DNA from: Aralia elata
Lineage: Eukaryota; Streptophyta; Magnoliopsida; Apiales; Araliaceae
DNA length: 64,000 nt
NCBI GenBank assembly: GCA_034770075.1
Contig: CM068385.1
Span: 57,544,746-57,608,745 of the forward strand
Direction: 5' to 3'
The notes beneath the pieces were generated by a model. It worked only from the letters and a program-made list of their open reading frames with translations. It was not told where the DNA came from and searched no databases. Position 1 is the first letter of the stretch; the number at the start of each line of letters is the position of its first letter. Below are positions 58,861 to 64,000 of this stretch, piece after piece. The translations under genes and the position numbers were made by a program.

Positions 58861-59641
58861 GGAGCATTGGATCAACAGGCTAGGAAATTGCCCAAAGAAG
58901 AACTCAAGTGGAGGAAATGGAACCTGGGCGTAGAAGGGGAAAATAACGGTGGGAAATCTTACAATTTCTGGACCACCATCTCAGAATCGACCAATAGCAA
59001 AGGACTTTTCAACATGACCTTCAAGACGCGGTCGCATTCTAAGAACGACGTGATTGGTTTCATGGTCTCCATTCCGGTCAATGATATATCCTCATACATA
59101 ATATTTGTATTTCGGGTGCTATCTTGTTCCTAAACTCGTAACACATAGAATTCGCCCCAACGATTAAATTTACCTCAGGGGAAAGAATTAGAACATCCTA
59201 TGAACATAGAAGTGGTGCGAATAAGGAAATGATTCCCCGTTAGCCATATTCATAGGAATTGTCTTGTAGAGATAAGGGGGTAATAAGTTACACTGTGGAG
59301 CTAATTCCAATTCAACTAGGAGAATTTGATGTTGTAATTCTAGGTATGGACTGGTTTATTTAACCATGGGGGCAATGATAGTTTGGCCCAAAAAGAAGTT
59401 GTAATAACCTTCAGAAACTCCAAATCAGTCTAAGGTTAGTGTTCTATGGTAGTAAAATCGACTGCCTAGGCACTCGAGTTGTCCTGACGATGAATGCAAG
59501 CTAGGAAATTGTTGAGAAAAGGCTGTACAGGTTATTTGGGCCCATATTGTTGATACCTAGAAAGTAAGAGACAGAGATGGGACAAATACCTGTTGTAAGT
59601 GAGTTTTCTCGATGTGTTTCCGAAGGGATTTGCCAGTCTAC
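58861..59641 (+). pseudogene. Protease remnant, post-gap Tekay-like element
   Basis: Shifted frames show FNMTFKTRSHSKNDVIGFMV, then PVNDISSYIIFVF where the active-site FDSGA would follow, then IPIQLGEFDVV, LGMDWF and a final SEFLDVFPKDLP-like stretch ending near 59636. The catalytic region is damaged. The Athila-like LTR starts at 59642. Confidence 0.75.
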
Positions 59642-61969
59642 TGTTGGTCGATTTTGCTATCAGATAAACACACCGTGACAAGTATACACCGGTCAACAAG
59701 TTAATATATGATAAGATAATTGAGTCGAACACCACAGGGAATTTTGTGACAAATAATAACCAAGGACCAATCGTCTTATTCAAATTAATCTAATTTAAAA
59801 CAATGAAGATTTGATAATTTGTTGATTGGTTGAGTTTCACAAGGTCAAATACTGAGTAAAAGTTGCGGTAAAATTATAATATCAATAGATAGAAGGGTCT
59901 AAGATTACAATTTCCCCCAATCACGTCATTTGAAATCTCCATAACTCTCTCTTTTCCAATTAGTGTGATAGCATAAAACGAATTGACCAACCGAAAAGTT
60001 CAAAAAACTACATAAGAAGCCTCTGTCGATAGTCAGCACGAATCTTCCTAAGCGGTGTATAGGTATATGTCTATCCGATACACGATCAAGAGACTAATTT
60101 CAGGAAATGATTACTAGAAGCACGTTTCAACCAAAATCTAAATAAATCCTCACCTTCAATTAAACCAAACTTTCACGTCGGGGGAAGTCCATTAATAGAA
60201 TAGATTCTCAATAGGTTGCATGCGGGGTAGTAGGGGGGTATCATATCTATCCCAACTACTATCAAGGATTACCTATTATTGCAGATAATGAATAAGGACA
60301 AACACGTCACTTAATCCAATTAATAACCCACACCAATCTATACTTTTCGCATGTTATCAATACTAGTCCTTAACCTATAATCCGGTTCGTCAAAGTTCAT
60401 TATAGGTTCCCACGGTAATTACGGGCCAAGCAATTAATCTAGAAGCAAAGGTTATGACAATTCAATTCACACATGCATAAACTAACATCAAATAGAGAGA
60501 GAATTCAATGCAAATTAAGTGTTGGGTTCCATTGCAATCCTTAGAATAGAAGGTTAGTTCATGATAGCTACAAAAAACATCATTTTTCAATTGGATACAT
60601 TGTCAATTTCGAATTACAAAGGAAGCTGGAAATCTAGAGAAATGAAAACCACTTTGTGAAGCTATTCAGCGGGTGGTTCCTTTTGGTTGCTTGATGGATT
60701 CTAGCTCTCCACCTGTGGCCGTGCAATTCTTCTTGACGGAAGGTTTCCTTGGCTTTTTGGCTTGATTCAGCATGATTTTCCAGCCTTGAGCTCTGATTGG
60801 GTTGAATGTATTTTGCAGCCTCCCTCTCTCTAGAATATCTCCTAGGTAGCTCAGGAAAGAGATTATATAAAGTCCTCCTCATGAAACCCCTAGCCAACAA
60901 TCGGACAAAATGGGAGCTCAGATCGTTTTTTTGCACGATGGCTGTGTCAGATCGCCACTCAGCACGAACGCGTGCGCCCAAGCAACGCCCAGGCGTTGCG
61001 CCCTCGCCCAAGCGCTGCCACATGCCCGGGCCCATCATAGGTGCTGGCCGAGGCTGCCAACCCATGCGCGCCGCCCCGCGCCCCGCGCGCTCCCAGGCGT
61101 TCGCGCACGCACGCTGGCGCCCTCATGCCGCTGCCGGCTGCCGAGGCTGCCGAAGCCAACCTCGCGGCGCGCGCCATCCAGCGCGCCTCCAGGCCGTGCG
61201 CTCCGCACCGCTGGCGCCTTGCATGCCCGCCCCACCTGGCCTGCCGAGCCAATTGCTGCCAGAGGCTTGCCTCTTAGCCCGAAGCCATGCGCCCGCGCGC
61301 AACCCCGCGCCCTCCAGGCGTGCGCCCCCGCACGCCGGCGCCAGCCCGGGCGTACGGATTTAGTGTCAGCCGCCCCAGCGCCAACAGCCGGTGCGCCCAC
61401 GCCGCCCGAAGCGACCTGTGCACACGCGATCCAACGCCGTGCTACAGCCCCAATTTTCCATATGTCATCAAAATTAAGCCCCAAGACGCGCCCAAACATA
61501 AATTTTCATCGTCACCAACCTTCGGGCTAACGGCAGGAAATCCACAAGCACGGGCTTGCCCAAGTGGCTTGGCCCAATGCCACAAAACCAGCCGTGCACA
61601 GGCCATCACGACGCGCTCACAGCCCAACTACCAAATATTGTCAAATTAAGCACCCGGGGCGTCGCCAATCAACCACAATCCATCATATAACCATTCGGGC
61701 ACAGACGTCCAGGCTACGGACAATGAGTTCAATCCCAACACCGATTTTTCGAGCGGGTCCTTTATTCCAATTCCCTACAAACATTAATAAAAATGGCATC
61801 AAACGCAACATTAAAGCATTTGTTAAAATAACTAAAAAACTACATTTATGTAAAAATAAGATTAAAAAATACATAAAAAAAACTTTTATATAAACTACCT
61901 AAAAAGACATTGCAAATTATCAAGGTGCAAAAGTACCCAAATTGTTTGTGTAATAAAACACACTCATCA
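59642..61969 (-). repeat. 3' LTR of the Athila-like element
   Basis: In minus sense it begins TGATGAGTGTG and ends CGACCAACA, 2328 bases. It contains a possible TATATAA near 60868 and a strikingly GC-rich block at 60957-61450. Small Ala/Arg/Pro-rich frames across that block are composition artefacts. Confidence 0.75.
60957..61450 (-). repeat. GC-rich block in the Athila-like LTR
   Basis: About 500 bases rich in GCGCCC, GCCC and CGCGC, in a surrounding that is AT-rich. It contains an inverted repeat at 60982-60999 (arms GCAACGCC/GGCGTTGC, loop CA) and many tandem half-sites such as CCAGGCGT. No gene is supported in it on either strand. Confidence 0.7.
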
Positions 61970-61990
61970 AATACCCCCCAAACTTAAATC
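61970..61990 (-). other. Polypurine tract of the Athila-like element
   Basis: In minus sense TTTAAGTTTGGGGGGTATT immediately precedes the LTR start TGATGAG. This purine tract would prime plus-strand synthesis. Confidence 0.7.
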
Positions 61991-64000
61991 TTTGCTTGTC
62001 CTCGAAGTTAAAACAGGAAGATTAACTAATTTTATATAAAAACAGCTGGGATTTAGAGGAAAGTGACTCCAAGAATTGGCCTCAAAGGAAAAAAAATCAA
62101 AAAGGGGCCCAAGCAGACTGAAAAGTTACAATTATTTTTAAACAAGAGAGTTCTAAGAAAAATAACGGCTAACTCAAGATCCCAGTAGTTGTGTGTGTGA
62201 GTGCATGAAATCTGTTTATGTCAGTTAGGACAGAGCCTAACGCACTGTCATGAAACTCAACTTCTGAGGGATTATACTATAAATCTACAAACTCATCGTT
62301 ACCTAGGAGAAGAAAATCAAAAACAAGGCGACCTCATAAGAGAAGGGGGGGTTTTCTCAAGTACATTGAATGGCAGTAATGATTAGTAATCACAACGTTG
62401 GTGGAGTGCGTTTTAAAACGCTCCATCTCTTCCTTACTAATCGCATGATCTGTGCAATGTTTTAATCCACCCAATTAGGCTATTCAGAGCTACCCATGTT
62501 TAAACGAGCTGTATTGCATTCAATGCACTCCCAAACCAGATGGCAATAGGGCAAAATCTTAGGTGTAATAGTTCCAACACCCCCAAAGGGTCTATTACCA
62601 TCTGCCGAGTACCCGACGCAAAGGCCACGAACAATATAAACTTGTGTCAGATAATTTTTTTTTTAAAATTTTTTCGTCAATTAATAACTTCACCCCCAAA
62701 CTTATATAAGAAAGCCCTAAAATGGATAAACCCAGGTATGCAGACATGAGTTCAGTACATTTCACAGTATAATCGGCCCCAAGGACAAAAAAAAGTAAAA
62801 TGAGAGTTTCCATCCAATACTAACTTAACTAAACAGGCGAATGGCTGAAAACGTGAGGAGTTAACCGTACACCCAGGAGTAGGGGAGTTAGCCATAATGG
62901 TTAAGAAGTTAAACAAAGTCTGCTCGAAGCCCTTACTTTCGAAAGAAACACCTTAACCAGTAGTAATATACCTTGGCCATTCTTGAAACACACACAACTT
63001 AGGACACAATAAACATGGACATAAACTTAAAAAACCAACATCACCACAATTAAACTAACACACAACCCCCAAACTTAAAGTATAAACATAGTCCATCGAT
63101 TTGTAAAAAATAGACAGAATTTAAAAAGAGAACATTACATCACCGGGGGAAATCAAAGCAGCGTCATCGTCATTATATGTGGCCAAATATGCGTGACTCC
63201 CCCCCCAACTATGTGCATCATCATCCGAGTCAAAGCCATAATTTACCCGGGGGAGGAATACATAGGTGGTCATGGGAAATTTGGGACTGCATTTATTGGG
63301 CCGGGGTAATTGGCCCCCGCCTGTTGTTGATCTACCCTGTGCAGCCACAGCGTTACAAAAAATCGGTCGTGTAAATGCATAAGGAGATTGACTTGCTGAA
63401 ATGGAGTGATCAAGGCGGCGGGACATGCCGCCTATGCTTCACGCTCCCGGCTCCTACTCGTCCACAGTCTCGCCTCTGCTCCGTTATCTGTGGTATTTTC
63501 ATTTCAGCCGCTCATTACGCCGTGCTGTTTCACGACGAAGCTCCCAGCATCTCAGCAATCAGGTAGGTCCATAGAAAGAAAATGTTAGATGCCTCGGTGT
63601 GCTCCTGTGGTTGGGTGGTGGAAGTTCCCGACACTTCGCCTCGGGCTCAGTGAGGCTGAAACTAACGGCAATAAACCTAGCTCCATGTGGCCTCCGGTGC
63701 CGCCAAGCTTTCCAGACCTTGTAGAAGGGCCAATAATAGCTAGACGGTCAATGGGTGTTGTGAGTGGTTTGTTTGAAGTAACTCGTGAGCATGCACCCTT
63801 AACTTTGGCCCTCTTGCACAACCCGCAGATTAGGGATTGGTTTTGTGGCAAAGCCCGCCTTGAAGGAAGCCTTTCCCTCATTAACAAACTGAAGAATTGA
63901 GTTCCGAATCCAAACCGGCCCAGCACTAATGCTCGCCGCCCAGTTACCAAACAAAAACAGGGAATAAGAGCCCGCATTGGAATTACTATGAGTTGTGTGT
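61991..64000 (-). other. Internal 3' region of the Athila-like element, unresolved
   Basis: I find no recognisable protein domain. A minus-strand frame at 63585-63977 (130 codons, Arg/Leu-rich) and one at 63121-63426 ending in an acidic DSDDDAHSW...NDDDAAL stretch could be remains of a third reading frame, as Athila elements often carry one, but neither matches anything I know. Two further purine tracts like the LTR-proximal one lie at 62691-62704 and 63061-63079. Confidence 0.4.

Larger units (their letters stand above)
55694..59641 (+). mobile_element. Decayed Tekay-like Gypsy element after the gap
   Basis: Starts within an LTR 3' part (to 56580), followed by a degraded tRNA-Met primer binding site, an acidic leader ORF remnant, a gag remnant and a protease remnant, and is cut at 59641 by the minus-strand Athila-like LTR. 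Its LTR shares motifs with element 1. It is much more decayed than elements 1 and 2. Confidence 0.82.
59642..64000 (-). mobile_element. Athila-like Gypsy element on the minus strand, 3' part
   Basis: Read leftward: about 2 kb of internal sequence, a polypurine tract (61973-61985) and a 3' LTR ending at 59642. The rest lies right of the window. Assignment to the Athila group rests on LTR style, including the AAGTTTGGGGGG tract and the CCCTGTGGTGTTCGACTC motif near the LTR end. It inserted into the post-gap Tekay-like element; TCTAC (59637-59641) is the candidate TSD. Confidence 0.7.

Noticed and set aside
60806..61530. Arg/Ala/Pro-rich frames of 120-206 codons on both strands
   Set aside because: They arise from a GC-rich block with few stops in any phase; several overlap on both strands and none resembles a known protein.
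63585..63977. 130-codon minus-strand frame as an envelope-like protein
   Set aside because: No signal peptide, membrane segment or known Athila ORF motif; it overlaps a plus-strand frame of similar length, so I leave it unassigned.

Overview
The window is a gene-poor, repeat-saturated stretch of a plant nuclear genome, most likely a eudicot. Long AT-rich LTRs, plant Gypsy (Tekay/Del, Athila, Tat/Ogre-like) and Copia lineages, Mutator-like elements and a captured piece of a plant mitochondrial ATP synthase subunit gene all point that way. I see no intact host gene. I cannot name the species.

The layout is a stack of nested insertions, dated relative to one another by target-site duplications (TSDs) and interrupted reading frames. 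Element 1 (1-6612, +) is the 3' half of a Tekay-type Gypsy element, sitting inside the integrase of element 2 (6613-15422, -), a second Tekay-type element whose 3' end lies left of the window. Element 2 interrupts an Athila-type reverse transcriptase fragment (15423-16572). That fragment is also cut by a SIRE-like Copia element (16573 to about 45243). The Copia element's 5' LTR (16573-27877) was hit by a Tekay-like solo LTR (17662-27176, TSD GAAAG). That LTR in turn received an Athila-like solo LTR (18112-19991, TSD ATTAT), a non-autonomous Mutator-like element (20179-21623, 9-bp TSD) and a Pack-MULE-like element with an OSCP gene fragment (21721-23619, 9-bp TSD).

The Copia coding region (27932-31177 and 44324-45243) is split by a minus-sense Tekay solo LTR (31183-44318, TSD AAGTA), which carries a complete but decayed second Copia element (33537-42701, TSD TCATG). 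In its reverse transcriptase it is then cut by a pol-less Tat/Ogre-like element (from 45244) with satellite-like arrays, which runs into a 100-N gap (55594-55693). After the gap come a badly decayed Tekay-like element (55694-59641, +) and an Athila-like element on the minus strand (59642 to beyond 64000).

Nothing here works as a gene network. The polyproteins carry nonsense and frameshift lesions, many of them C-to-T or G-to-A changes. The most interesting signals are in the non-coding parts of the elements. Unrelated families carry clusters of family-specific hairpins or palindromes, some with compensated arm changes. Tekay-like LTRs share a short lysine-rich block after a splice-acceptor-like site, with lengths that match modulo 3. 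Two Tekay-like elements have an acidic leader ORF before gag. All coordinates and motif comparisons were made by eye; no alignment or database search was run.
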